Assembly (NCBI GenBank): GCA_902800345.1
Contig: CADCDO010000008.1
Location: 1-64,000, forward strand
DNA: 64,000 nt
Direction of reading: 5' to 3'
DNA from: Fibrobacter succinogenes
GTDB taxonomy: Bacteria > Fibrobacterota > Fibrobacteria > Fibrobacterales > Fibrobacteraceae
Part shown: positions 34,953 through 43,372 of the stretch, piece by piece
Position numbering within the stretch: position 1 is the stretch's first letter
How the letters are laid out: each line of letters begins with the position of its first letter
Notes under the pieces: model-generated
What the model saw: the letters and a program-made list of their open reading frames with translations, nothing else
The model's database searches: none
What the model was told of the DNA's origin: nothing
Program-made: the position numbers and the translations under genes

Positions 34953-35558
34953 ATGTCAAAAATTTGGATTCTTGCCCTTTGCGTAAGCATCGCCCTTCTT
35001 TCCGCCTGTTCTGGCGGAGGCAAAAAAGTCACCCGTCTTGACGCCGACACTGTCACGGACCTTTCCGGTAGCTGGAACGACACCGATTCCCGCCTTGTTG
35101 CCGACGAAATGATTAATGACTGCCTCGGCCGCCCGTGGTACGACCAGTTTGCGGCGCAGAAGGGCTCCGTCCCGACTATCGTGATTGGCAAGGTCCGCAA
35201 CAAGAGCCACGAGCACATCCGCGTCGAAACGTTCATCAAGGATATCGAACGTGCTCTCATCAATTCCGGCAGGGCTGAATTTGTCGCGAACTCCAACGAA
35301 CGCGAAGACCTCCGCAACGAACTTGCCGACCAGCAGGGCAACGTTACAGACGAAACGCTCAAGGACGCTGGCATGGAAATTGGCGCGGACCTCATGCTCA
35401 CCGGCACCATCAACTCGGTCATCGACCAGGAAGGTGGCGAACAGGTGGTCTTCTACCAGATCGACATGGAACTTACCGACATCCAGAGCCACCGCAAGGT
35501 CTGGATCGGCGACAAGAAAATCAAGAAGTACATGTCCAAGAGCAGCGTGAAGATGTAA
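34953..35558 (+). CDS. LpoB-like lipoprotein (penicillin-binding-protein activator family)
   Basis: Two ATGs adjoin (34950, 34953); the second is better spaced from AGGAG. 201 residues, lipobox LLSAC, then the LpoB/YbbC-like domain: TIVIGKVRNKSHEHIRVETF, FVANSNERE, IGADLMLTGTINSV and VWIGDKKIKKY, as in PF13036. In E. coli LpoB stimulates PBP1b from the outer membrane. In this phylum the family commonly sits next to a COG3014 lipoprotein, as here, so an envelope role is likely but the partner synthase is not known. Confidence 0.82.
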   Translation: MSKIWILALCVSIALLSACSGGGKKVTRLDADTVTDLSGSWNDTDSRLVADEMINDCLGRPWYDQFAAQKGSVPTIVIGKVRNKSHEHIRVETFIKDIERALINSGRAEFVANSNEREDLRNELADQQGNVTDETLKDAGMEIGADLMLTGTINSVIDQEGGEQVVFYQIDMELTDIQSHRKVWIGDKKIKKYMSKSSVKM

Positions 35559-35580
35559 TCCGCTATGAGCCTTTGGCTCC

Positions 35581-35705
35581 ATTAGGTTATAGGCTGTAGG
35601 TTTTAGGGATTAGGTAACAATTCACGCGCAAATTGCGTCTATGAAAAGGCGGCGATGCCGCGATAATAATCCTACTACCTACCACCTGTTACCTAATACC
35701 TTACC
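35581..35705. repeat. Inverted pair of heptamer arrays
   Basis: Five units of the form NNTAGGN (35581-35615) face about five units of the form CCTANNA (35671-35705). ATTAGGTAAC (35609) and GTTACCTAAT (35689) pair perfectly, so the region can fold into a long hairpin with small internal stems (GCGGC-GAT-GCCGC). Confidence 0.6.
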
Positions 35706-35745
35706 GGCTCGCACCTGCGAGCATTTTTTATATAGATTTACCAAC

Positions 35746-37146
35746 ATGAAACGTTTACTTTTACTCCTTGTCACATCACTCCTTTTTACGGCCTGCGCCA
35801 ACAAGTCCATGACCCGCTACGAGGCTCTTGCTCCGGTATTCGAGCAGAATGGAATCGAGGCTGCCATTGCAGCAACTCAAAAGGGGAAGGACGATCTTTA
35901 CGGAGACGACAACGCATTTCTCTATCATTTTGATTTGGGCGTTCTGTACCACTATAACGGGGATTACAAGGAAAGTGCGACAAATTTTGCCAAGGCTGAA
36001 AAAATCTACGACGACCTCTACACGCGTTCCATATCGAACGAAGCTGCGGCTATAGTCACAAACGACAACGTCCGCCCGTACAGGGCGCGCCCCTTCGAAG
36101 TGCTGGTCCTTCACGAAATGCAGATCATGAACTATCTCGCGCAAAGGAATGTCGATGGAGCATTGGTCGAAGTGAACCGTGCCCAGAAAGCGATGACGGA
36201 ACTCTACCAGAAAGACAACGACAAGACAAACGACAATGGCTTTTTGCGTTACCTTACAGCTATCGTCTATGAAATGGCGGGTGAACCGGACGAAGCGGCC
36301 ATCGCCTACTACAAGACGGTCAAGGCGTACAACGAGAATATCCTGAACCTCCCGAAAGAGGCTCGCGAATTCATCATCGAAAGTTTAAGACGTAGCGACA
36401 GAGAAGACGATATCAGAACGCTTGGACTCGACAATACGCTCGAAACTCCCAAGGCGACTGCCGCACGGGACCTCGGTCAAGAAATTATCGTCGTCGGCTA
36501 CGCCGGCCACGGCCCTATCCTTACGGAACTCAAGATGTCCGGCACATACGTCAGTGGCGGTTCGTTGATTCTCAGTTACAAGGACTCGAAGACGGGCAAG
36601 ACGGAAAGCACCACGTTGGGCGCCCCGCCTGTCGCAGGCGCCGGCAACGGGCAGACGTTCCATATCAGTATGGCGCTTCCGGAAGCACATTCGTTCAAAA
36701 GCAAGGTCCATCATTTCAATGTCTCCGTCGATAACCAGTCGGGCATCCGCCCCGAAAAGGTGATGGCGCTCGACAAGGAACTTGAGATGAACCTCAAGGA
36801 CGATTTCACTTCAACCATGACCCGTACGGCAATCCGTGTCGTTCTCCGCACGATAGCCTCCCAGACTGCCAAGAAGGCCATGAAGACAGACAACGTCATG
36901 CTCAACCTTTTCACGAGCATCAGTACTGATATCGCCCAGGACCAGCTCGAAAAGGCCGATCTCCGCATCGCGCTGTTCTTGCCGAATTCATTCCAGATGA
37001 CTCGTATCCCGGTCGAGCCGGGTTTACATGAGGTTTCCGTTGCCGCTGAAGGTGATGCCGGGAACACGGTCAAGGTAATCGATTATGGTAAAGTCGAGGT
37101 GAAAAAAGGCGAAAAGAAGTTCATCTTCGTGCCTGCAATCAAGTAA
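35746..37146 (+). CDS. COG3014-family lipoprotein with TPR-like helices
   Basis: 466 residues from the ATG at 35746. Signal peptide with lipobox LFTAC. The N-terminal half has TPR-like helices (FHFDLGVLYHYNGDYKESATNF-like; EMAGEPDEAAIAYYKTV), and the second half is beta-rich (EIIVVGYAGHGP) and ends in VEVKKGEKKFIFVPAIK. This is the uncharacterised COG3014 family, typically next to an LpoB-like lipoprotein. The frame upstream of 35746 runs through a heptamer array and is not coding. Confidence 0.8.
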   Translation: MKRLLLLLVTSLLFTACANKSMTRYEALAPVFEQNGIEAAIAATQKGKDDLYGDDNAFLYHFDLGVLYHYNGDYKESATNFAKAEKIYDDLYTRSISNEAAAIVTNDNVRPYRARPFEVLVLHEMQIMNYLAQRNVDGALVEVNRAQKAMTELYQKDNDKTNDNGFLRYLTAIVYEMAGEPDEAAIAYYKTVKAYNENILNLPKEAREFIIESLRRSDREDDIRTLGLDNTLETPKATAARDLGQEIIVVGYAGHGPILTELKMSGTYVSGGSLILSYKDSKTGKTESTTLGAPPVAGAGNGQTFHISMALPEAHSFKSKVHHFNVSVDNQSGIRPEKVMALDKELEMNLKDDFTSTMTRTAIRVVLRTIASQTAKKAMKTDNVMLNLFTSISTDIAQDQLEKADLRIALFLPNSFQMTRIPVEPGLHEVSVAAEGDAGNTVKVIDYGKVEVKKGEKKFIFVPAIK

Positions 37147-37251
37147 GTTGCGTCACAAATAGGCGAAAATGCAACATTTTCTTAATTGTAAATACCTTTT
37201 TTCTAAATAATTAGTTAGTTTCAAGTGCAAAACATCCTAGGAGCAAAAAAC

Positions 37252-38019
37252 ATGAATTTTAAAATCATATTCGCAGCGGCAGCTTTGCTTGCCACCCAAT
37301 CCTTTGCTATTGCCGGCATTGGTTTCCATTACACCCCGAACGTAGGAACCACCCTCAAGAAGGCCGACAAGGCTCCCATCAAGGGCAACGAAAACATCCA
37401 GTTCAGCCACGGCGACTTCGACTACATCCAGGGCTTCGGTTTCAAGGCTTGGGTCGATATTCTCCCGTTCATTGACATCGAAGGTTCGTTCAACATCCAG
37501 TTCGCCTCTTACAACGCCTCCCTTTGGGCCAAGAATCCAGATGACGGCACCTTCAAGGAAATCCCGATGAAAATTGAACTTGGCGGCACTCCGTTTGCAA
37601 AGGCAACCCCGAAGTACATCGCCATGAACGGCGACATTTCCGTCACCAAGCCGTTCTCCATCCCGCTTTTCCCGATCCGCCCGTATGTCGGTGCCGGTCT
37701 CACTATGCACTGGAACACATTCATCCTCAATAACCGTTTTGTGGAAAAGGTCATGGACAAGGCTTTCGCAGACGGCAATTACCCGTCTGAATCCGATAAA
37801 CTCGCCAAGGCTCTCGCCGAAAAGGTTGTCGATGCAGCCAAGGACGAAGGACTCAACAAGAGCATCGGTTTCCACCTGCTCGCAGGAGCTCGCTTCAAGC
37901 TCCCGATTATCCCGATTGCTGCCTACGCCAACGTCAAGTGCTACCTCGGCGGTGATTACGATAACGACATCGATGCCGGCCATTTCGCATTTGAAATCGG
38001 TGGCGGATTTGCCCTTTAA
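37252..38019 (+). CDS. Outer-membrane beta-barrel protein
   Basis: 255 residues, TAGGAG ribosome site. Signal peptide MNFKIIFAAAALLATQSFAIAG. Strands include IGFHYTPNVGTTLK, YVGAGLTMHWNTF and a closing HFAFEIGGGFAL. Probably a small barrel in the outer membrane, possibly linked to the envelope cluster upstream and the two-component system that starts 55 bases after its stop. Confidence 0.7.
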   Translation: MNFKIIFAAAALLATQSFAIAGIGFHYTPNVGTTLKKADKAPIKGNENIQFSHGDFDYIQGFGFKAWVDILPFIDIEGSFNIQFASYNASLWAKNPDDGTFKEIPMKIELGGTPFAKATPKYIAMNGDISVTKPFSIPLFPIRPYVGAGLTMHWNTFILNNRFVEKVMDKAFADGNYPSESDKLAKALAEKVVDAAKDEGLNKSIGFHLLAGARFKLPIIPIAAYANVKCYLGGDYDNDIDAGHFAFEIGGGFAL

Positions 38020-38073
38020 TCCATCAAATTTGTAAGTCAATAAAGCAGGTTAGAAGAGAGTAGGTATCTAAGA

Positions 38074-38802
38074 ATGACTCAAAATACAAGCAGCACGAAC
38101 ATCCTCATCATCGAAGATGAAATTGCCATTGCCGAAGGCCTCGTAGACCTCTGCGAGCTCAACGGTTACCGCGTCAAGCACGTTGTTGACGGCGAAAGCG
38201 GTCTTGCCGAAGCACTTTCCGGACAGTACGGACTCGTACTTCTGGACCTTATGCTCCCGGGCATGGACGGCTTTACCGTTTGCGACAAGATCCGCGAAAA
38301 GGACAAGAGCCTCCCGATTATCATCCTTTCTGCAAAGAATTCCGATGACGATATCATCAACGGGCTCAAGTTCGGCGCCGACGACTACATCCCGAAGCCG
38401 TTCTCCGTGCCGATGCTCCTCGCGCGTATCGAAGCAGTGCTTCGCCGTAGCCGCCAGACGATGGAAAACGAAGGCAAGCTTGTTGCAGGCAACCTCCGCG
38501 TGAACTTCCGTGAATACACGGGCGTCCGCGGTACGGAAGAACTGGCGTTCACCCGCAAGGAAATAGAAATTCTTGAATACCTGTGGAATAACCGCGATCA
38601 CGCTATTCCGCGTTCCGAACTCCTCCGCAAGGTCTGGGGTTACGAAAATGCGGAATCCGTCGATACGCGCACGGTCGATATCCATATCACCAAGCTCCGC
38701 AAGAAAATTGAAGACGATCCGGCACATCCGAAACTCCTTGTCACGTTCCGTGGTGAAGGTTATCAGATGCGCTCGGCTCCAGAATGCGAGAAATCCGTAT
38801 AA
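38074..38802 (+). CDS. OmpR/PhoB-family response regulator
   Basis: 242 residues. Receiver domain with acidic pocket E14-D15, phosphoacceptor D58 (LLDLMLPGMDG), S86 and K108 (IPKPFS), followed by a winged-helix DNA-binding domain (TRKEIEILEYLWNN...RTVDIHITKLRKKI...RGEGYQM). It is the partner of the histidine kinase whose start overlaps its 3' end by 19 bases, so the pair is co-translated. Confidence 0.94.
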   Translation: MTQNTSSTNILIIEDEIAIAEGLVDLCELNGYRVKHVVDGESGLAEALSGQYGLVLLDLMLPGMDGFTVCDKIREKDKSLPIIILSAKNSDDDIINGLKFGADDYIPKPFSVPMLLARIEAVLRRSRQTMENEGKLVAGNLRVNFREYTGVRGTEELAFTRKEIEILEYLWNNRDHAIPRSELLRKVWGYENAESVDTRTVDIHITKLRKKIEDDPAHPKLLVTFRGEGYQMRSAPECEKSV

Positions 38803-40703
38803 CTAAGTTATATACATACCTCTCTAGCAAGATCAGGGCTCTTCGGAGCCTGATCGTTGCATCAAAAGATCGTCTCATTTTTGTGGCGATTTTTATCATT
38901 ATTGCGATTCCCGTAATAGTGCTTTTAAGTCATTCCTACGCGCAGTTGCAGGCTTCGTCGCTTTTTGGCTATAAGGAACATGCGTTCTCCGTACTCCAGA
39001 ACTTGAACAAGAACATCACGGCGGACCTTGCCATCGAGGACAGGCGCTCTTATGCCGACTACCGTTTCATCCGCTCGGTTCCCGTGTTCGGCGGCGAAGA
39101 AATCACCATGTCCGAACTGGCGGAATTCCCGCTCCGCAGCCATTATGTCGGGCTCGTCGGGCATTTCCAGCTAGACCCTTCCGGCAACTTGAGTACGCCT
39201 GTGCTTCCCGATGGGGTCCTCGAAAAAATCCCCATGGTCGATAGGGAACAACGTCTGGCCATTAGAAACAAAATAAGCAATATCCTGAATACTTCGGGAT
39301 TTCCTGCGATGTCGCTTGCGACGAGCTTGCCTTTGTCTAGCAGCGCCGAAAAGCAGGATGATTCGACGCACAAGAACGACAGCAAGCTTATCGACCAGAT
39401 TTACAAGCAGGACCTGGACATTTCGAGTACGCAGCGTAAAAAAAAGAATATCAAGCCGCGTGTTGAACAAATTACCGAAACAGGGGACTTTGCGTTCGGC
39501 GTTGAATCGACGAAGCTCGATACGACAGGGCTTCTGGTGCGCCTGATCAATCCGGAAACGACTCACTCGATGGAAGCGGAAATCGACTTCTTCCAGGCGA
39601 TTGTCGATTCGAACTACATAATTTTCCACCGCACAGTCCGTCGCGGCGTAGATGTATTCATCCAAGGCTTTATCGTGGACGCACGGGTTTACCTCACGAA
39701 CCTTGTCAAGAATGAAATCGAGAAGTACAAGGGCGTCACGAAAGGGAACCAGCAGGATCCGCTTGTTTTAACGTTTATCCACAAGAAGAGACCGTTTGTC
39801 GCCTTCGGAGAACGCAACAACATAACGACGGAACTTCTTTCCGAGCCCTTACAGGCGCCCCTTTCCGAAATCACGTTCAAGATGTACACGACGCAGAAGG
39901 CGCCTGGCGGCGAATTTGTCTTTTTCATCGGATTCCTGATGCTTGCCGTTCTCGCCATAGGTCTCATTTCGATTTACCACGTGACGCAGAGCCGCATGAA
40001 GCTTGCCGCCAAACGTCAGGACTTCGTCTCCGCCATTACGCACGAACTCAAGACTCCGCTCACCGCCATCAAGATGTATGCGGAACTTCTGCAAAACGCA
40101 TGGGTCGCAAGCGAGGAGAAAAAGCAGAAGTATTATGGACAAATTGCAAGCGAGGCGGACCGTCTTTCGCGCCTTATCCAGAATGTGCTGAACCTCTCCA
40201 AGCTTGACGGCAACCGCTGGAATGTGCAGCTCCGCATGGCAAAGCCCAAGGATGTGCTGGATGACTTTGTTTCGACTTACAGCAAGAACGTCGAGAAGCA
40301 GGGATTCGAGCTCACCGTCTCTTCGGACACCGACGCCAACAACATCAGTCTCATGATCGACCGTGACGCCATCATGCAGATTCTCATGAACCTTGTCGAT
40401 AACTCGCTCAAGTTCTCGAAAAACGCCGATTACAAGATGATCCATGTCGAGCTTAGAATCAAGGATACGGACATGTATCTCGCTGTGCGCGACTATGGTC
40501 CTGGAATCCCGCCGAGCGAAATGAAAAAAGTCTTCCAGGAATTTTACAGAGTTGAAAACGAAATGACGAGACAGACGAGCGGCACGGGTATCGGGCTTTC
40601 GATGGTAAAGAAATTGTGCCATTTATGCAATATGCGGATTGAACTCGAAAACGCAAATCCCGGTCTGCGCACAAAAATACACTTCCCGTCATTGTCGATT
40701 TAA
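38784..40703 (+). CDS. Membrane sensor histidine kinase
   Basis: 639 residues. TM helix at about 31-49, a large periplasmic sensing region (about 50-370), a second TM helix at about 376-398, then the H-box AITHELKTPLTAI with His420, N-box MNLVDNSLKFS, G1 DYGPGIP and G2 GTGIGLSMV. No HAMP domain is evident between TM2 and the H-box. The periplasmic part is unusually long and highly charged (KKKNIKPR) and resembles no sensor domain I know. It probably monitors the envelope, with targets perhaps including the neighbouring lipoprotein cluster. Confidence 0.9.
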   Translation: MREIRITKLYTYLSSKIRALRSLIVASKDRLIFVAIFIIIAIPVIVLLSHSYAQLQASSLFGYKEHAFSVLQNLNKNITADLAIEDRRSYADYRFIRSVPVFGGEEITMSELAEFPLRSHYVGLVGHFQLDPSGNLSTPVLPDGVLEKIPMVDREQRLAIRNKISNILNTSGFPAMSLATSLPLSSSAEKQDDSTHKNDSKLIDQIYKQDLDISSTQRKKKNIKPRVEQITETGDFAFGVESTKLDTTGLLVRLINPETTHSMEAEIDFFQAIVDSNYIIFHRTVRRGVDVFIQGFIVDARVYLTNLVKNEIEKYKGVTKGNQQDPLVLTFIHKKRPFVAFGERNNITTELLSEPLQAPLSEITFKMYTTQKAPGGEFVFFIGFLMLAVLAIGLISIYHVTQSRMKLAAKRQDFVSAITHELKTPLTAIKMYAELLQNAWVASEEKKQKYYGQIASEADRLSRLIQNVLNLSKLDGNRWNVQLRMAKPKDVLDDFVSTYSKNVEKQGFELTVSSDTDANNISLMIDRDAIMQILMNLVDNSLKFSKNADYKMIHVELRIKDTDMYLAVRDYGPGIPPSEMKKVFQEFYRVENEMTRQTSGTGIGLSMVKKLCHLCNMRIELENANPGLRTKIHFPSLSI

Positions 40704-40717
40704 TTAGACGAGAGAAC

Positions 40718-40756
40718 GCCGCAAGCGGCTACAGAGAGATGTACAACACTTGCGGC
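40718..40756 (+). terminator. Inverted repeat after the kinase gene
   Basis: GCCGCAAG (40718) and CTTGCGGC (40749) pair perfectly, followed by TTTGCCCC. A second hairpin GTGGAT/ATCCAC follows near 40769-40783. Weak as a terminator; the RNA could also be the pfk leader. Confidence 0.4.
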
Positions 40757-40877
40757 TTTGCCCCTTAGTGGATGTTATCCACTTTGTGGAGACGATAGAA
40801 CTGGGTTTTATCGTTTACTATATTTTTTCAGGGTATCCCGCTTAATAGTGGAACCCTAAAATTCAAAGAGGCGTGGT

Positions 40878-42224
40878 ATGACTCAGGACGATATTATCAA
40901 GAATCCGTTGGATTATGATCTTTCCATTGAAACCGTTGGCAAGGGCACGCTCAAGTCCCCGATGAACGGGGTGCCGTTCGTTTCCGAAAACGACAAGATT
41001 AGCCTCACGACCGACGTCAACCTCATCTCCGAATATCTCGCGAAGGGCATTCCGGTTCCCTCCCTCGAAACAGCGGGACCACGTGAAATCATTTTCCACG
41101 ACCCGGCATGGACTCGCGCCGGTATCGTCACTTGCGGCGGACTTTGCCCCGGTCTCAACAACGTCATCAAGGGCCTCGTACAAGTGCTCTGGTTCGATTA
41201 TGGCGTAAAGAACATCTTCGGTATCCCCTATGGTTATCGTGGGTTGAACCCGAACTACGGCTATTCACCCATCGTACTCGATCCTGATGTCGTCGATGCC
41301 ATCCAGGAAGACGGCGGTACCATCCTTGGCAGTTCCCGGGGAATGCAGGATCCCTCCATCATGGTCGATACGCTCATGCGCCTGAACATCAACGTGTTGT
41401 TCTGCATCGGCGGTGACGGTACGCTTCGCGGTGCGCATGCGATTGCCGAAGAAGTCAAGAAACGCAGGCAGCCCATTTCTGTTATCGGCATCCCCAAGAC
41501 CATCGACAACGACTTGAACCTCATCGACAGAACTTTCGGCTTTGAAACGGCCGTGCTCAGCGCGACAGACGTTATCACAAGCGCCCACATCGAAGCGAAT
41601 GGCGCCTACAACGGTCTTGGCCTCGTGAAGCTCATGGGTCGCGATTCCGGCTTTATCGCCGCCTATGCATCGCTTGCGACGACTGTGGTGAACTTCTGCC
41701 TTGTGCCCGAAGTCCCGTTTGAACTCGAAGGCGAAGGCGGTCTTTTTAAGGCGCTCGAAAGCCGCTACGGTAACGGAAAAACCCATGCCGTAATTGCGGT
41801 TGCCGAAGGCGCCGGCCAGGAACTTTTCAAGAACCAGGAAGAACGCCGCGACGCAAGCGGGAACATCCTGAAGAACGACATCGGCGAATTCCTCGCCATG
41901 AAGATCAAGGAACACTTTGATAGCATCGGAAAAGAAATCAACATAAAGTACTTTGACCCGAGCTACATGGTGAGGAGCATCCCTGCCAAGGGCACGGACG
42001 CCATTTTCTGCTTTCAACTCGCCGAAAGCGCTGTCCACGCCGGCATGGCTGGCAAGACGGACATGGTCGTCGGCAGCATGAACGGGGCGTTCTCGCACGT
42101 TCCCATAGAATATGCGGTCAACGAACGCAAAAAGATTAACCCCAACGGAACTCTCTGGCACGCCGTTCTTGGTGCCACCCGCCAGCAGGACTACTTCTCC
42201 GGCAAGGGCAAACGCAGCAAGTAA
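40878..42224 (+). CDS. 6-phosphofructokinase, PPi-PFK-like framework with ATP-type signature
   Basis: 448 residues. Glycolytic enzyme phosphorylating fructose 6-phosphate. GGLCPGLNN near residue 88, GGDGT at 178-182 and P206-KTIDND with D210 and D212. PPi-dependent enzymes carry Asp where this has Gly181, and Lys207 occurs in the trypanosome/spirochaete ATP group, so ATP use is predicted despite the long PPi-type architecture. GYRGLNPNYG and MGRDSGFIA fit the same clade. The donor should be tested rather than assumed. Confidence 0.9.
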   Translation: MTQDDIIKNPLDYDLSIETVGKGTLKSPMNGVPFVSENDKISLTTDVNLISEYLAKGIPVPSLETAGPREIIFHDPAWTRAGIVTCGGLCPGLNNVIKGLVQVLWFDYGVKNIFGIPYGYRGLNPNYGYSPIVLDPDVVDAIQEDGGTILGSSRGMQDPSIMVDTLMRLNINVLFCIGGDGTLRGAHAIAEEVKKRRQPISVIGIPKTIDNDLNLIDRTFGFETAVLSATDVITSAHIEANGAYNGLGLVKLMGRDSGFIAAYASLATTVVNFCLVPEVPFELEGEGGLFKALESRYGNGKTHAVIAVAEGAGQELFKNQEERRDASGNILKNDIGEFLAMKIKEHFDSIGKEINIKYFDPSYMVRSIPAKGTDAIFCFQLAESAVHAGMAGKTDMVVGSMNGAFSHVPIEYAVNERKKINPNGTLWHAVLGATRQQDYFSGKGKRSK

Positions 42225-42246
42225 CCCTTAAATTCATTTATACATT

Positions 42247-42390
42247 ATGCTCAAAAAAGAAGAAAAAGTCATTATTCGCACAGCCTTGATGGAATACCGT
42301 AATCTCTTGTTCAAGACGTTCCACGGCACCGAGGAAGAAAAGACCCGCATTGCCATGGTGAACAAACTCCTCCAGAACTGGAAAGTTTAA
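42247..42390 (+). CDS. Small ORF, 47 residues, unknown
   Basis: MLKKEEKVIIRTALMEYRNL, then a helical, charged remainder ending KLLQNWKV. It has no strong ribosome site but normal codon use, and it fits the gap between pfk and the TPR gene with 22 and 8 bases on each side. Predicted helical soluble protein; not recognised. Confidence 0.5.
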   Translation: MLKKEEKVIIRTALMEYRNLLFKTFHGTEEEKTRIAMVNKLLQNWKV

Positions 42391-42398
42391 ACGTCTTC

Positions 42399-43250
42399 AT
42401 GAAGATTACGTTCAACATTCTGTTCGCAATTCTGCTTACTTTGTTGCTTGCGTTTAACTTCGCAGGTGCGAACGAGTATTTGCAATTGGCGGATTCCTGC
42501 TATGCGGCGCGAGCTGTACGCGCGAACGGCGACAAGGCCGATGCCAAGAACGCAAAAATAATGAAGGAAGCCTACAAGAAGGCGATGGAGGATTCCACCG
42601 TCCTCGAAGCGGCCACAGAAGGCTATGTCAAGGCGCTTTACTTTTGCTTCAGATTCGTGCAGTTTGAAGAAAAGAAGCGCCAGCTCCATCTGGATTCGCT
42701 GTTGGACGCAAGCGCAAGCGCCTACGAGAAATTCCCGGACAACAAGGAAATCGCCCACGTCTATGCCTCGACTCTCTCCATGTGGGGCTCCGAAAGGAAC
42801 GTGTTCACGTCGCTCAAGGAAGGCATCGCCGGCAAAGTCCGCGATGTCGCCACCAAGGCGGAAGACTGGCAGATTCTCGGACGTGCGCATTTCGTATTGC
42901 CGTACGTGCCGTTGATTCTCTCCTGGCCGGATGGAAAGCTTGCAGACAAGTACCTTTCCCTTGCGCTGGAAAAGAACCGCAAGGATATTTACAACTATTA
43001 CTTTCTCGCAGAACTGCGCTATGACCAGAAACGTTACGATGACGCAATGGAACTGATAGTGCAAGGGTTGAACGAAGGCGTTCGTCCTGGATACATTCTT
43101 GAAGACAAACGAGCCCGCTGGCATCTGAAGGAACTGTGGAAAATCATCGACCGCAAGCATCGGAACAAGTTATCCAAAAAGCACCTCGAAGACGGCGAAG
43201 TCATCCGAAAAGCCATCGAAGAGATGAGAGCGAAGAATAAGAAAAAATAA
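42399..43250 (+). CDS. Exported TPR-like protein
   Basis: 283 residues. Signal peptide MKITFNILFAILLTLLLAFNFAGA. TPR-like helices include YVKALYFCFRF, DNKEIAHVYASTLSMWG and DIYNYYFLAELRYDQKRYDDAMELI. The SWPDGKLADKYLSLAL segment resembles TatT-type TPR proteins of TRAP systems, but no TRAP genes adjoin it. The C-terminus is strongly basic. Periplasmic scaffold by inference. Confidence 0.65.
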   Translation: MKITFNILFAILLTLLLAFNFAGANEYLQLADSCYAARAVRANGDKADAKNAKIMKEAYKKAMEDSTVLEAATEGYVKALYFCFRFVQFEEKKRQLHLDSLLDASASAYEKFPDNKEIAHVYASTLSMWGSERNVFTSLKEGIAGKVRDVATKAEDWQILGRAHFVLPYVPLILSWPDGKLADKYLSLALEKNRKDIYNYYFLAELRYDQKRYDDAMELIVQGLNEGVRPGYILEDKRARWHLKELWKIIDRKHRNKLSKKHLEDGEVIRKAIEEMRAKNKKK

Positions 43251-43274
43251 GCGAGAAACACTCGCAATACACAC

Positions 43275-43307
43275 AAAAAAAGCGGACCTTGAAAGTCCGC
43301 TTTTTTT
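43275..43307. terminator. Bidirectional terminator
   Basis: A run of A, GCGGAC/GTCCGC around CTTGAAA, then a run of T. It serves the TPR gene on the plus strand and pta on the minus strand. Confidence 0.85.
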
Positions 43308-43372
43308 ATGGTTTCCCCGTTGTCGGTCAAGGATGACGGCTGGGGAGACAAGTGCAAAGTGCGAGAGGTCTC

